NCBI GenBank assembly: GCA_003243425.1
Contig: QFQP01000021.1
Coordinates: 1 to 64,000, forward strand
From: Archangium gephyra
GTDB taxonomy: Bacteria; Myxococcota; Myxococcia; Myxococcales; Myxococcaceae
Direction: 5' to 3'
Length of the DNA stretch: 64,000 bases
A model generated the notes under the pieces. It did not search any database. It saw only the letters and a program-made list of their open reading frames with translations, and had not been told where the DNA came from. This document shows, piece by piece, positions 45,900-54,925 of this stretch (its first letter is position 1; every line of letters begins with the position of its first letter). A program made the position numbers and the translations under genes.

Positions 45900-47015
45900 A
45901 TGAAGAAGGGTTTCGACGCGAACGTGAGCCGGGCCAAGCCCCGCGTGCGGCTCGGTGCGCTGATGGGTTCGTCGGCGGAAGTGACGGAGACGATGTCGTC
46001 GGACACCGTCGAAGCGTTGGCGATGCAGGTCGCGGCGGAAGCGCCGTCGGTGACTCCCTCGGTGACTGAGGCACCGATGCCCTCGCCGGACCTCGGGGCA
46101 GCGTTGCGCGCGCGCGCGTTCGCCCGCGCCAACCGACCGACCGCCGCCGAGGCGCTCACGTCGGCGCTCGCCGATGCGTCGATGCACCGTGACGCGCAGG
46201 GCGAGGCCCCCGTGGCGCCGCCGATTCCGCCGGTGGCTCAGGTGGCCGCGCCGGTCTCACCCGTGGCGGCCGCTCCGGTGGCGCAGGTCGTCGCGCACGC
46301 CGAGCCGCACCCCGACATGACCGAAGTGCAGACCGCGCCGCCGCCGATGCAGGACGAGCGCGACCCCGGCGAGCGCCGCGAGCGGCTGCGTGAGCGCCTC
46401 AAGGCGGTGCGTGAGAACCCGCGGCCCGAGCCGCTGCCCGACACGGTCGCCGAAGCGGGCGTGCTGGCGGTCGAGCGCATCTCGGCGCTGCAGAGCGAGC
46501 TCACCAAGGCCCGGGCGATGAACCTCGCGCTCGCGCAGGACCTGGAAGCCGCGCGCCGGCAGTCGGAGCGTGCGACCGAAGAAGCGCGCATGCGCATGGA
46601 CGAAGCGCGCCGCCTCTCGAAGGAGATGGAAGGCCGCGTGACGCTGTTGTCGGAGCTGGAGCGTGAGCTGGAAGCGCTCGAAGGCGAGCGCAACGAGTCA
46701 CTGCTCGCGCTGCAGGAGTCGCGTCAGCTGCTCGACGTCAGCGAGAAGGAGAAGTCCGAGCTCCAGGAAGTGCTCGCGAAGAAGAACGCGGAGATTTCGG
46801 ATTCGCTCGCGGAAGAAGAGCGCCTGGCGACGGAGCTGGAGCTCGCGCAGCAGACGATGGATTCCCTGCGTCGCAGCGCCGATGCGCTCAAGGGCGAGCG
46901 CGACACGCTGGCCCGGCAGGTGAGCGAGCTGACGCGGGAGCGCGCGGAGCTGCTCGAGGCGCGCAAGGCGCTCGAGGCGGTGCACCGTGCGCTGTCGTCG
47001 GCCGCGATGCGCTGA
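45900..47015 (+). CDS. pomX: PomX-like coiled-coil scaffold protein
   Basis: A 371-residue protein. The first 22 residues (MKKGFDANVSRAKPRVRLG) contain K13 and R15; in M. xanthus PomX these residues of the N-terminal peptide stimulate PomZ ATPase activity. An Ala/Pro/Val-rich disordered middle (about 30-170) follows, then a long coiled coil from about 185 to the end (heptads of Leu, Glu and Arg). That layout equals PomX, whose coiled coil self-assembles into the scaffold that recruits PomY and PomZ. The ribosome site GGAGGACGG lies just before the ATG, 30 bp after pomZ. Its stop lies 4 bp from the convergent HTTM gene stop. Confidence 0.87.
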   Translation: MKKGFDANVSRAKPRVRLGALMGSSAEVTETMSSDTVEALAMQVAAEAPSVTPSVTEAPMPSPDLGAALRARAFARANRPTAAEALTSALADASMHRDAQGEAPVAPPIPPVAQVAAPVSPVAAAPVAQVVAHAEPHPDMTEVQTAPPPMQDERDPGERRERLRERLKAVRENPRPEPLPDTVAEAGVLAVERISALQSELTKARAMNLALAQDLEAARRQSERATEEARMRMDEARRLSKEMEGRVTLLSELERELEALEGERNESLLALQESRQLLDVSEKEKSELQEVLAKKNAEISDSLAEEERLATELELAQQTMDSLRRSADALKGERDTLARQVSELTRERAELLEARKALEAVHRALSSAAMR

Positions 47016-47019
47016 ACAG

Positions 47020-47958
47020 CTACGACGCGGGCTCCGCTGAGGGAGCCTGCTCCGTGGGCAGCACGGGTGGCGCGGTCGGTGCTGGCGCCGCGCTCACCCA
47101 GAAGCAGGCGACGTTCAGCACCACCATCAACGCCGAGAACAACCACAGCCCCATGAACACCGCGATGCCGGCGTGCAGCGCGATGGTGGCCAGCAGCCAC
47201 GGGCGCCGCAGGCTCGGCACCCAGATGACGAACGCGTAGCCGCACTCGATGAACAGCGTGAGCCAGCAGCCCGCTTGCAGCACCAGCGGCCACTCGGCGA
47301 GCAGCGCGAGGTCGACCTGCTCGAACTGTGGAGAGCGCAACGCGCGCCACAGCGCTTCACCCGACCACCACTGGTCGCCCGACGCCTTCGACAGGCCGGC
47401 GTTCAAATAGACGAGGCACAGGTGCACCTGCAGCGCGCGGAGCCCGAGCCGGCCGAGCCAGGTGGGGCTCGCCTCAGCAGCGCCGCGCCAGCGGTCGACC
47501 GACCAGCGGCCCGCTGACGGCATCACCACCAGGTAGAAGAGCGCGGCGTGCAGGAGCGTGTCGAAGCCGTACACCGCGAGCGCGCCGCTGTTGCTGGCGA
47601 CGAGGTGGGTGAGCAACGCCGCCGCCGCTGAGAACCTCGGCAGCAGCCCCACGCCGAGCGCGACCAGCGTGCAGCCGTAGAGCGCGAACACGGCGTGCAC
47701 CACCATCGCCGACGAGACCCCGAGTGGCGCCACGGCGATGGCCAGGCGCGAGAGCCCCGGCATCACGCCCTCGCGCGCGACGTCGATGACGCGCCACTGC
47801 ACGAGGCCGAAGTTTCCGTACAGCATCGTCAACGACGACCACACCATCGCCAACTGCGCGAGGCCGACCGCCGCCGTGCCGATTCGAAGCGTCGCTGCCG
47901 GCGCGACGTCGGCGGGCGCCAGCCAGAAGTTCCAGAACGACTCGAGCGGCTTCTTCAT
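47020..47958 (-). CDS. HTTM-domain integral membrane protein
   Basis: A 312-residue protein with about eight transmembrane helices and the HTTM (vitamin-K-dependent carboxylase-like) character: WSVDRWRG, VHLCLVYLNAGLSKASGDQWWSGEALWRALRSP and ECGYAFVIW. Bacterial HTTM proteins are uncharacterised; the eukaryotic relatives carboxylate glutamate. A short Pro/Ala C-terminal tail ends the protein. The start was chosen at MKKPLESF, where it overlaps the upstream gene's stop by 4 bp; the longer open frame is a shadow of that gene. Confidence 0.88.
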   Translation of the reverse strand: MKKPLESFWNFWLAPADVAPAATLRIGTAAVGLAQLAMVWSSLTMLYGNFGLVQWRVIDVAREGVMPGLSRLAIAVAPLGVSSAMVVHAVFALYGCTLVALGVGLLPRFSAAAALLTHLVASNSGALAVYGFDTLLHAALFYLVVMPSAGRWSVDRWRGAAEASPTWLGRLGLRALQVHLCLVYLNAGLSKASGDQWWSGEALWRALRSPQFEQVDLALLAEWPLVLQAGCWLTLFIECGYAFVIWVPSLRRPWLLATIALHAGIAVFMGLWLFSALMVVLNVACFWVSAAPAPTAPPVLPTEQAPSAEPAS

Positions 47959-48482
47959 CGCGCCTCCCGCGTGGCGACGGTCGCCGGCGTGGTCTTGCGG
48001 CCGAACTGCGCCGCGAAGAGCGTGGTCCACGTGGGGCGCTCCCCGAGGACCCACGCCGTCGGCGCAGGCAGGTCGTGTCGTTGCCCGACCACCGTCACCG
48101 ACGTCGCGTCGGGGTTGCGGCCCAGCGCGAGCGCGGCGAGCGACGCGGTCATCACTTCCCGGGTGGTGGTCTGCGCGAGCACGGCTGACGTGACGCACCC
48201 GACGCGCAGCCGCACCTCGGCGTTGGCGCTGTGCGGTTCGAGCGGCTCGAACCGCGGCCCGCTCGGTGTGTCGAGGACGAACCCGACGCGCATGGCCGAC
48301 GCCACGGCCGGCGCGAAGAAGCTGTAGTCGGTGCCCAGGCCCGCAGCGCTGCGGTACGTGTGCAGCGCGCCCCCGAGCACGCCACCACCGCTCTCGCCCA
48401 CGCCCCCCCACAGGCATGCGGCCACCAACACGACGTGCAGCGACGCGAGGCATGCGAAGCATCGGGCGAGAGCGGTCTTCAT
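47955..48482 (-). CDS. Small exported protein coupled to the HTTM gene
   Basis: A 175-residue protein with one hydrophobic N-terminal segment (about residues 8-27), which may be a signal or anchor, and a short Gly-rich turn. The remaining beta-rich part (about 45-150) has no recognised domain. In other genomes HTTM genes are often paired with a similar small membrane-anchored partner; the 4-bp ATGA overlap here supports a functional pair. I cannot say more about its role. Confidence 0.7.
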   Translation of the reverse strand: MKTALARCFACLASLHVVLVAACLWGGVGESGGGVLGGALHTYRSAAGLGTDYSFFAPAVASAMRVGFVLDTPSGPRFEPLEPHSANAEVRLRVGCVTSAVLAQTTTREVMTASLAALALGRNPDATSVTVVGQRHDLPAPTAWVLGERPTWTTLFAAQFGRKTTPATVATREAR

Positions 48483-48492
48483 GCGCGCCTCG

Positions 48493-49002
48493 TCAGAAGA
48501 GGAACTGGTACTCGGACGCGTTCAGGTCGACCAGCACGCGCGACAGACGCTCGGCGATGGGGCCCAGATCGCCGCTCCCACCACCGTTGGTGCCGCCGCT
48601 GCCGCCACCGTTGGCACCACCGGAGCCGCCGCCGCTGGCGCCACACATCGTGCCGCCGCAGCACATGCGCGCCGCCATCGCGAAGCCGTCGGTGCGCACC
48701 GCGACGTTGAGTCGCGTGGCGATGAGGTTCACGTCGCTGATCGGCATGGTGCCGACTTCACGTGCGCCGACGATGGTGGTGCCGCGGAAGACCGGCAGCC
48801 GCAGGCGGTAGGTCGAGGACCTCTCGCCGGCGATTTCGCGCTCGATGGCGGTGACGTCGGCCTGGGTCCAGCCGCGGCTGCTGCCCAGCGCCGAACGGGC
48901 CATGCCGAGCTCGGTGTCGTCGAGGCCTTCGTAGTCGTCGTAGTTGCCACACGCGCTGACGGCGGCGAGGGCGAGGAATGAAGCGATGAAGAGTTTGCGC
49001 AT
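48493..49002 (-). CDS. Small lipoprotein with Gly/Ser/Asn-rich insert
   Basis: A 169-residue lipoprotein (VSAC, Cys about 18). An acidic region (NYDDYEGLDDTE) precedes a globular stretch (about 45-115) with a CCGGTMC cluster, then a Gly-Ser-Asn repeat linker (SGGANGGGSGG and similar, about 125-145) and a short hydrophobic tail ending FLF. No family recognised. It is 10 bp upstream, on the same strand, of the exported protein gene and could be part of the same transcript. Confidence 0.75.
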   Translation of the reverse strand: MRKLFIASFLALAAVSACGNYDDYEGLDDTELGMARSALGSSRGWTQADVTAIEREIAGERSSTYRLRLPVFRGTTIVGAREVGTMPISDVNLIATRLNVAVRTDGFAMAARMCCGGTMCGASGGGSGGANGGGSGGTNGGGSGDLGPIAERLSRVLVDLNASEYQFLF

Positions 49003-49058
49003 GGAGGTCTCCGGGTGAGCGTGGAAATTCGGACTGCTCCCGGTGAACGAAGGGCGCG

Positions 49059-49973
49059 TCAGAACTTCCCGGGCGCGGTGCATTTCGGGAGCGTCGCGGC
49101 CCACCGCGGGCGGTCGTGCGCGGGCAGAATCACCACCTCTGGGTCGGCTTCGTGGAGCTGGATCAACTTCGCGTCCTGCGCGTCGTTCGCCGCTTCGTCT
49201 TCGTCGGTGAGGGTGCGCATGAGGAACGACTTCTGGACCTTGCGGTTCAGGGACTCGCCCAGGTTGATGAGGTCGCCCACGTGCGCGACCCGCAGCGTCG
49301 GGGTGTTCACGAACGTCACCACGCTCCCCGGGGTGTGCCCGAAGGCCGGCACCACCACCAGGGAGCCATCACCGAACACGTCGGCGCGCGCGTCGTAGTT
49401 CGCGTAGGGGACCGGCTCGAAGACCAGCGGCTCCATGCGGCCCGTCAGCGCCTTCACGTGCGCGGGCACCACGGCTTGATTCCCCGAATCCACGAACGCC
49501 TTCTCTTCCGCCGCCAACCACACAGGCACTTCAGGGAGCGCCGTGAGCCCTCCTGCGTGGTCGGGGTGCGCGTGCGAGAGGATGACGGCCTTCAACTTCG
49601 TCACGCCGAGGGTCGCGAGCGTCTCCACGAGCGACTCACGCGCGACGTTGCGGCCGGCGGTGTTGTCGAACACGAAGCGCTTCCACGCGCTGAGGTCGCG
49701 GGCGTCTTCACTGGCGCTCGGGGAAACGCCGGTGTCGATGAGCACGTCTCCGCCCGGGTGCCGCACGAGCAACGCCGCCGAGGTGACCTCCCACTTCTCG
49801 GCCGTCGGTGTACCGCCGCTGCCGTAGCTGCCGGGCGCCGAGAGCCCACCGGTATCTATCCAGCACACGGTCAGGTCGGTGGTCGGGCGGGGTGGCGTGA
49901 CGAAGGCATGCGGGGCCGGCGAAGGGAGTGACGAGCAGCCCGCGAGCATCAGCAGTGGAATCAGTCGGTTCAT
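49059..49973 (-). CDS. Metallo-beta-lactamase-fold (lactonase-like) lipoprotein
   Basis: A 304-residue lipoprotein (LAGC, Cys about 13) with the MBL motif SHAHPDHAGG (HxHxDH), a later GHTPGS, a metal Asp in HVGDLINLG, and the final His in PAHDRPRW. This resembles AHL-lactonase/AttM-type and related hydrolases. Being exported, it probably acts on an extracellular lactone or ester. It is divergent from a LysR regulator with 66 bp between starts, the usual arrangement for a regulator and its target. Confidence 0.85.
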   Translation of the reverse strand: MNRLIPLLMLAGCSSLPSPAPHAFVTPPRPTTDLTVCWIDTGGLSAPGSYGSGGTPTAEKWEVTSAALLVRHPGGDVLIDTGVSPSASEDARDLSAWKRFVFDNTAGRNVARESLVETLATLGVTKLKAVILSHAHPDHAGGLTALPEVPVWLAAEEKAFVDSGNQAVVPAHVKALTGRMEPLVFEPVPYANYDARADVFGDGSLVVVPAFGHTPGSVVTFVNTPTLRVAHVGDLINLGESLNRKVQKSFLMRTLTDEDEAANDAQDAKLIQLHEADPEVVILPAHDRPRWAATLPKCTAPGKF

Positions 49974-50000
49974 GCCGCCAGCGTGCGTGCACGCCGCCAC

Positions 50001-50023
50001 ATTCGCCGCATGGATGTGCGAAT
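50001..50023. promoter_or_regulatory. LysR-type binding site (T-N11-A dyad)
   Basis: ATTCGC-N11-GCGAAT is a perfect interrupted dyad in the 66-bp gap between the divergent MBL lipoprotein and lysR-type gene. The spacing is the classical LysR box. It overlaps both promoter regions, so it fits both self-repression and activation of the hydrolase gene. Confidence 0.7.
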
Positions 50024-50039
50024 GATGCATATTTGATTC

Positions 50040-50945
50040 ATGAATGAGCTGGACCTGAACCTGCTTCGCGTCTTCGAGGCGTTGATGAACGAGCAGAGCG
50101 TGAGCCGCGCTGCCGCGAAGCTGCGGTTGTCTCAGCCCGCGACCAGCAGCGCCCTCAACCGCCTCCGCGAGGCGCTGGGAGACCCGCTGCTCGTGCGGAC
50201 CCGCGAGGGCATGGTGCCGACGCCACGCGCGCTCGCCCTGAGAGGACCGGTCACCGCGTCGCTGCGCCAACTCCGGGAAGCGCTCGTGGCGCCCGCGCCG
50301 TTCGACCCGGTGTCTGCGCGGCGCACGTTCGTCATCGCCGCCAGCGACCACGCCCAGCTCCTGATTCTTCCGGCGTTGATGAAGCGCTTCGCGAAGTTCG
50401 AGGGGCTCAGGCTGCGCGTGGTGCCGTTGCCGCGCGACTTTCCTCTGGGGGAGTTGGAAGCGGGCGAGCTCGACCTGGTGGCGGGCGTGTTCGACCTCGC
50501 GCCGGGAGACCGCGCGCCACGGGGGCTCAAACGGCAGGTGCTCGCCAACGAGCGCTACGTGGTCGTGGGCCGAAAGAAGCACCCGGCGTTGAAGAAGGGG
50601 GCGCGCTTCGAGCTGTCGCTCCCCCAACTTCACGTTTCACCGCGCGGCGGCACCGAGGGGCGCTTCGAGCGGAAGACGAAGCTGCGCCGCAACGTGGTGC
50701 TCTTCACGCCGCACTACCTCGTGGCGCCGTGGGTGTTGGTGAGCACCGACGTGCTGGCGGCGCTGCCCGAGTCGATCGCCACGCGTTTCGCCAAACGGTT
50801 TCCGCTCGAGGTGAGGCCCGCGCCGCTCTCGCACGACGCGCTCGTGGTGCAGCAGCTGTGGCACCCGCTTCGTCAGGACGACGCGGCGCATCGCTGGCTG
50901 CGTGACGAGGTCTTCAAGTCTGCGGGAATCGCGACGCGCCGATGA
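50040..50945 (+). CDS. LysR-family transcriptional regulator
   Basis: A 301-residue regulator. The N-terminal winged HTH is NLLRVFEALMNEQSVSRAAAKLRLSQPATSSALNRLREALGDPLLVR, followed by an effector-binding domain of two alpha/beta lobes. It is a NodD/PcpR-like sub-type by its ELDLNLLRVF opening. It probably controls the divergent MBL-fold lipoprotein through the dyad between them. The last gene-free stretch before the convergent next gene is only 21 bp. Confidence 0.93.
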   Translation: MNELDLNLLRVFEALMNEQSVSRAAAKLRLSQPATSSALNRLREALGDPLLVRTREGMVPTPRALALRGPVTASLRQLREALVAPAPFDPVSARRTFVIAASDHAQLLILPALMKRFAKFEGLRLRVVPLPRDFPLGELEAGELDLVAGVFDLAPGDRAPRGLKRQVLANERYVVVGRKKHPALKKGARFELSLPQLHVSPRGGTEGRFERKTKLRRNVVLFTPHYLVAPWVLVSTDVLAALPESIATRFAKRFPLEVRPAPLSHDALVVQQLWHPLRQDDAAHRWLRDEVFKSAGIATRR

Positions 50946-50966
50946 CGCACGCACCATGTCCGCGGT

Positions 50967-51944
50967 TCAGAACGTGGCGACGAGGCGGCGCTGCCACTCG
51001 CAGTCGTCCGGTCTCATGGCGCGGAGCTCCTCGATGGTTTCGTCGAGCGCTTTCGAAGCCGAGTGCAGTGACGCTTCGCCAGCGATGACGTCGTGCGCGC
51101 CGTACGCCTGGAGAAAGCGCGTCGAGAAGCCGTCGAAGGCCCACGTCAGCGCGGTGATTTGAGCCGGCGCGTCGATGCCGAAGGCTTCGGTCAGTCGCTG
51201 AAAGCGTTCCGTCGTCGCGTTCCACCGGGCGACCGCCGTTTCGAGTTGTCGCGGCGCGAGCGCCTTCAAGAGCGCAGCCCGCTTCGCGACCTGTTGCCTC
51301 ATCACGTCCTGCTTCGCCAGCAGCGCTTCGGCGTCTGACTGCCGGCCGGCGAACGCGTGCAGCACCGCGATGAGGCGCGTCGCCTCGTCGGACTCACGGT
51401 CGCTCATCGGCACCGCGCGCATCGACTGTGCGGCACGAAGCCAGTCGCCGGTCGTCAAGGCGCGAGCGACGTCGCCGAGCGAGCCCATCGCGCTGGTGCG
51501 GTACTCGAGATTGATGTCGGCATCGGCCACCGCGCAGGTCGAACACCTCGCGCCGAGCAGCAGCACCGTCACCACGCCTTCGGTCACGCGCGCGTCGATG
51601 AGCACCGGTTGCATGGCCTCGACGCGCACCTGGAACCGTGAGCTGCGCGCGTCGGGCGACGATGCTTCCACCAGGTGCGTGCCTGCCGCGACGAACCCGT
51701 TCACTTCACGACCATCGAACGTCACCTTCACGTCGGGCGCGTCGATGATCACCGGGGCCTGCGAGCGCTCCGCGAGCACCGGCCGGGGCGACATCGACTT
51801 CTCGGGACATTCGGGCGCAGGCACCGCCACGCGAGGCACCTCGGGGGTGACGACGTGTCGGCGCTTCCTCGTGCGCAAGCCGAGCACCGCCACCAGCAGC
51901 ACCGCGACGGCGACTGCCAGTGGGATCGCCCGTCGCGGGTTCAC
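50967..51944 (-). CDS. Membrane-anchored protein of unknown function
   Basis: A 325-residue protein with an N-terminal transmembrane anchor (about residues 7-24) followed by a basic RTRKRR stop signal. Residues about 60-125 are beta-rich with a PEGA-like look (VTFDGREVNGFVAAGTHLVEAS), which suggests a cell-wall- or membrane-proximal beta domain. The rest is helical. Four Cys occur, two as a CSTC pair. Its start overlaps the stop of the DUF4403-like lipoprotein gene by 4 bp, so the two are probably co-translated and may work together in the envelope. Confidence 0.72.
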   Translation of the reverse strand: MNPRRAIPLAVAVAVLLVAVLGLRTRKRRHVVTPEVPRVAVPAPECPEKSMSPRPVLAERSQAPVIIDAPDVKVTFDGREVNGFVAAGTHLVEASSPDARSSRFQVRVEAMQPVLIDARVTEGVVTVLLLGARCSTCAVADADINLEYRTSAMGSLGDVARALTTGDWLRAAQSMRAVPMSDRESDEATRLIAVLHAFAGRQSDAEALLAKQDVMRQQVAKRAALLKALAPRQLETAVARWNATTERFQRLTEAFGIDAPAQITALTWAFDGFSTRFLQAYGAHDVIAGEASLHSASKALDETIEELRAMRPDDCEWQRRLVATF

Positions 51945-53299
51945 GGAAGCACGGCCACCGGCGCCGGCTCCGCAGGGCAGGGCAGGTGCACCGACGCCTG
52001 CGCGGTCGTCGCCACGTACACGCGCAGGTACGAGGCGTGTGGGTACACGCCGGTGATCTCGATCTTCGCGACGTGCGAGCGCATGCAGCCGAGGTCTCCA
52101 CCGAAGCCGACGTCTTTCGACAGCTTGTTGCGCACCGCTTCGAAGCGCGCGCCGAGGTCGAGCTTCAACGCTTCACGCGCCTGGTCGCGAATGCCGTTGT
52201 GGTCGAGGCTCGCCTTCAACCCGAGCAGGAAGCTCCTGGTATCGACGGTCGGCTCGAGGTCGGGAATGCGCAGCTCGTTGTCGACCACCACCGGGTGACC
52301 CGCGAAATAGAGGTCTCCATCGAGGTTGGCCTTGATGCCCGACGCTTCAATCGGCCCCTGCAGGTGCAGCTTCACCACCAGCTCGTCGCGCGCCGACGCG
52401 TAGACCTCGGGCTTCTCGAGGAACAACTTCGGGTACGACTTCGAGAAGAAGAGCTTTCCGTCGGTGAACGCCGTCGACATCGCCTGCGCGAGCTCGTCGT
52501 ACTTCGCGGCCACCGGCACCACGACGGTGAACGGGCCCGACGGCAGCGTGGCCACGTTCGACAGCCGCGGAGGCTCGCTGGGCAGCGACGTCGTGCCGCA
52601 CGGCAACATCACGGCGGGCTCGACCACGAACGCGAGGTCTTTCTCCATGCCACCGGCGATGACGGTGGGCCCGGCTTCGATCGACGTCACGCGCAGCACC
52701 GCGCAGGCGTTGGCCTCGCCGACCTCGAATTGAATCGGCGTGGCGACGCGCTGGTACGCCTCCTTGACGCGCGGGTTGAGGTCCCACGAGTAGCGCTCGA
52801 TGAATTCTTCGGTGAGCTGACGGCCGGCTTCCATCGCGCCGCCGAGCCCCTGCAGCGTGCGCAGCCGCATGTCCTTCGACTCCAACTTCACCTTCGCGCC
52901 CTGCAGGCGCGCCTTCCAGTCACTGGTGATGATGGGCTCGCCGTTGACGGTGATGGTCACGGGAATCACCTGCGCGCCGAGCATCGGCAGGGCGACGTCG
53001 AGCGTGAGGTCGGTCTTCGCTTCGACGCGGCCGTCGGCGAAACGGAGCGAAAATCCGCTTCGCTTCCACTTCACCGTGCGCGCGCCGTGGAACTCGAACT
53101 GCAGCTCACCTTCGGCTGGCACCGTCGAGTCGAGCGCGTGCGTGAGCCCGTCGTGCGTGGCGTCGAGATGCACCACCAGCTTGGCGGGGAGTGGATCGGC
53201 CACGAGCGGCGACGTCGAAGCCGCAGGGCGCGACGGGTAGAGCGGGATGCCCGCACAGCCGGACAGCAGGATGCAGAACGCGACACGCAGAACGCGCAT
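51941..53299 (-). CDS. DUF4403-like lipoprotein
   Basis: A 452-residue lipoprotein (LLSGC, Cys about 15). The body is mostly beta-strands with repeated lipid-transfer-like character (LDATHDGLTHALD, VKLHLQGPIEASGIKANLDGDLYFAGHP), which resembles DUF4403/YhbW-like TULIP-type proteins that bind lipids in the periplasm. I assign this by pattern only. It is the first gene of a two-gene unit with the PEGA-like anchored protein. Confidence 0.72.
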   Translation of the reverse strand: MRVLRVAFCILLSGCAGIPLYPSRPAASTSPLVADPLPAKLVVHLDATHDGLTHALDSTVPAEGELQFEFHGARTVKWKRSGFSLRFADGRVEAKTDLTLDVALPMLGAQVIPVTITVNGEPIITSDWKARLQGAKVKLESKDMRLRTLQGLGGAMEAGRQLTEEFIERYSWDLNPRVKEAYQRVATPIQFEVGEANACAVLRVTSIEAGPTVIAGGMEKDLAFVVEPAVMLPCGTTSLPSEPPRLSNVATLPSGPFTVVVPVAAKYDELAQAMSTAFTDGKLFFSKSYPKLFLEKPEVYASARDELVVKLHLQGPIEASGIKANLDGDLYFAGHPVVVDNELRIPDLEPTVDTRSFLLGLKASLDHNGIRDQAREALKLDLGARFEAVRNKLSKDVGFGGDLGCMRSHVAKIEITGVYPHASYLRVYVATTAQASVHLPCPAEPAPVAVLP

Positions 53300-53389
53300 G
53301 AGGCGTAGCTAAGCGCAGCGGCTTCCGTACTCCCTCGACTTTTGTGCACGCGCGCGAAACGAAATGAAACGACGCGGCAACTCATCGAC

Positions 53390-54199
53390 ATGCCCCAACG
53401 CGTTACGTCGTCTTCGGCTTCGATTCGTCGTCCTTCGATTCCTTCGGCGCAGCACAAGGTCGTCACCGCCCAGACCGCGTGGAAGCCGGGGGCGAAGAAG
53501 CCCCGCGCGGAGGTTCCGCTCGACCGCTGGCATCGGTTGCGCTCGCCGGTGCTCGAGGGCGTGAAGGTGAAGTCGACGGTCATCAGCGATGAAGCCAGAC
53601 GCATGGCGAAAGGGGGCCTCGCGCCGCGGCAGGCGCAGGACATGCTGGACGAGTTGAACGGGCTCGGAATGGCGGAGCCGATGTGGCCGCACTTCAAGAG
53701 CATGGGCTTCAAGGACACCGACGCCAGTGACCTGCGCATGGCGTTGAAGCGCTTCGACAACGGCCGGAGGACGTCACTGGGTGAGTCCATCGGGACGGCC
53801 GGGCTCGCGAAGCGCGCGCCCAACGTCGAGAAGTTGTCGGCGGTGGTCGAGGCGCTCACGAAAGGGACGAGCGTGGAGTTGCCCGAGCTGCTCAGGCGCG
53901 CTCCGGCTGACGAACGACTCGCGCGCGCGACCGCGTTGCTCGAGAACGAGCTCTCGCACTTCCTCACCGACAACCCGGCGGACCTCGTGGACTCAGCGCC
54001 GGCTGCGGTGAAGCGTGGGCTCGAAGCGGTGATCAATTCGGAGACCGCGCAGCTCGCCAGGGCCGACGACGCCGGCTTCCGCAAGATGAAGCACGACGGG
54101 TTTTCGTCGATCGCGCTGCTGCGTGAGTTGACGGTGCTCGACCCGACCGCGGCGCGCACGGCGGGCAAGAAGTTCGCCGACGCGCTCAACGCCCACTGA
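53390..54199 (+). CDS. Helical protein of unknown function
   Basis: A 269-residue protein starting MPQRVTSSSAS. A Ser/Arg-rich, probably disordered head (about 1-45) precedes a strongly helical region rich in Leu, Ala, Arg and Glu. No signal peptide, membrane segment or known motif. The 48 bases upstream that remain open (from a TTG at 53342) lack codon character, so the ATG is preferred. The preceding gene is divergent and the next gene starts 45 bp downstream on the same strand. Confidence 0.65.
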   Translation: MPQRVTSSSASIRRPSIPSAQHKVVTAQTAWKPGAKKPRAEVPLDRWHRLRSPVLEGVKVKSTVISDEARRMAKGGLAPRQAQDMLDELNGLGMAEPMWPHFKSMGFKDTDASDLRMALKRFDNGRRTSLGESIGTAGLAKRAPNVEKLSAVVEALTKGTSVELPELLRRAPADERLARATALLENELSHFLTDNPADLVDSAPAAVKRGLEAVINSETAQLARADDAGFRKMKHDGFSSIALLRELTVLDPTAARTAGKKFADALNAH

Positions 54200-54243
54200 C
54201 GATTCGCTGAAAAGCCACGGGCCCGCTGGTGTCCGGGTCTTCG

Positions 54244-54924
54244 ATGAGGACTCTCGCGCTCGGCGTGGCGTTGTTTTTCAGCGGTTGTGTCTCGACCTCG
54301 ACGATGGGCCTGGCGCGCACGCTCAACAAAGGGGCCGTGCAGGGCTGGGTTGGTGGTGGCGCCTTTGCCCCGGTACCGCCCAACGACGGGCGCATGGCGC
54401 CCCTGCCCATGGTCGAAGCCGGTGTTCGCACGGGCGTCACCGACCGGGTCGAACTCGGTGCGCGCGCCGGTCTTGCGGGCATCGGTCTCGAGGGGAAGTT
54501 CGCGCTCGCGCGCGCTTCGACGATGGACCGGGGCGTGAACGTGTCGCTCAACCCGCAGGCGAGCGTCATCGTGCTGCCGTCCGGCGGTCTCTGGGGTGGC
54601 AACGTCGCGGTGTCGTTGCCCTTGCTCATCGGCATCGACTTCGCCGGCCACGAGTTGATCATCGGCCCGCGGCTGCACGACATGGTCGGCTTCGGCGGCC
54701 TCGGCGACCTCACGTACTCGGTCAACGTGCTTTCGGCCGGCTTGTCGCTCGGCGTGGCCATCAAAGTGGGCCCGGTGCGCATCGTTCCCGAGGTGTCGGC
54801 GCTGATGCCGTTTCACACCGCGGCGTTCGGGAGCCCCGGCGAGCTCGCGGTGAAGGGCGTCGTGCTTCAGGCTGGCGTCGGCGTGCTGTTGGGCTCCGCC
54901 GACGCCTACGAGCAGCGGCGGTGA
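54244..54924 (+). CDS. Outer-membrane-type lipoprotein, paralogue A
   Basis: A 226-residue lipoprotein (SGC, Cys about 15). It shares the opening STSTMGLARTLN-GAVQGWV and most of its later beta-strand pattern (IGLEGKFALAR, GHELIIGPRLH) with the gene at 56943-57830, showing a duplication. Regular amphipathic strands suggest a small beta-barrel. A GTG at 54229 would add five residues. Its stop is 1 bp from the stop of the convergent collagen-like gene. Confidence 0.8.
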   Translation: MRTLALGVALFFSGCVSTSTMGLARTLNKGAVQGWVGGGAFAPVPPNDGRMAPLPMVEAGVRTGVTDRVELGARAGLAGIGLEGKFALARASTMDRGVNVSLNPQASVIVLPSGGLWGGNVAVSLPLLIGIDFAGHELIIGPRLHDMVGFGGLGDLTYSVNVLSAGLSLGVAIKVGPVRIVPEVSALMPFHTAAFGSPGELAVKGVVLQAGVGVLLGSADAYEQRR

Positions 54925-54925
54925 A

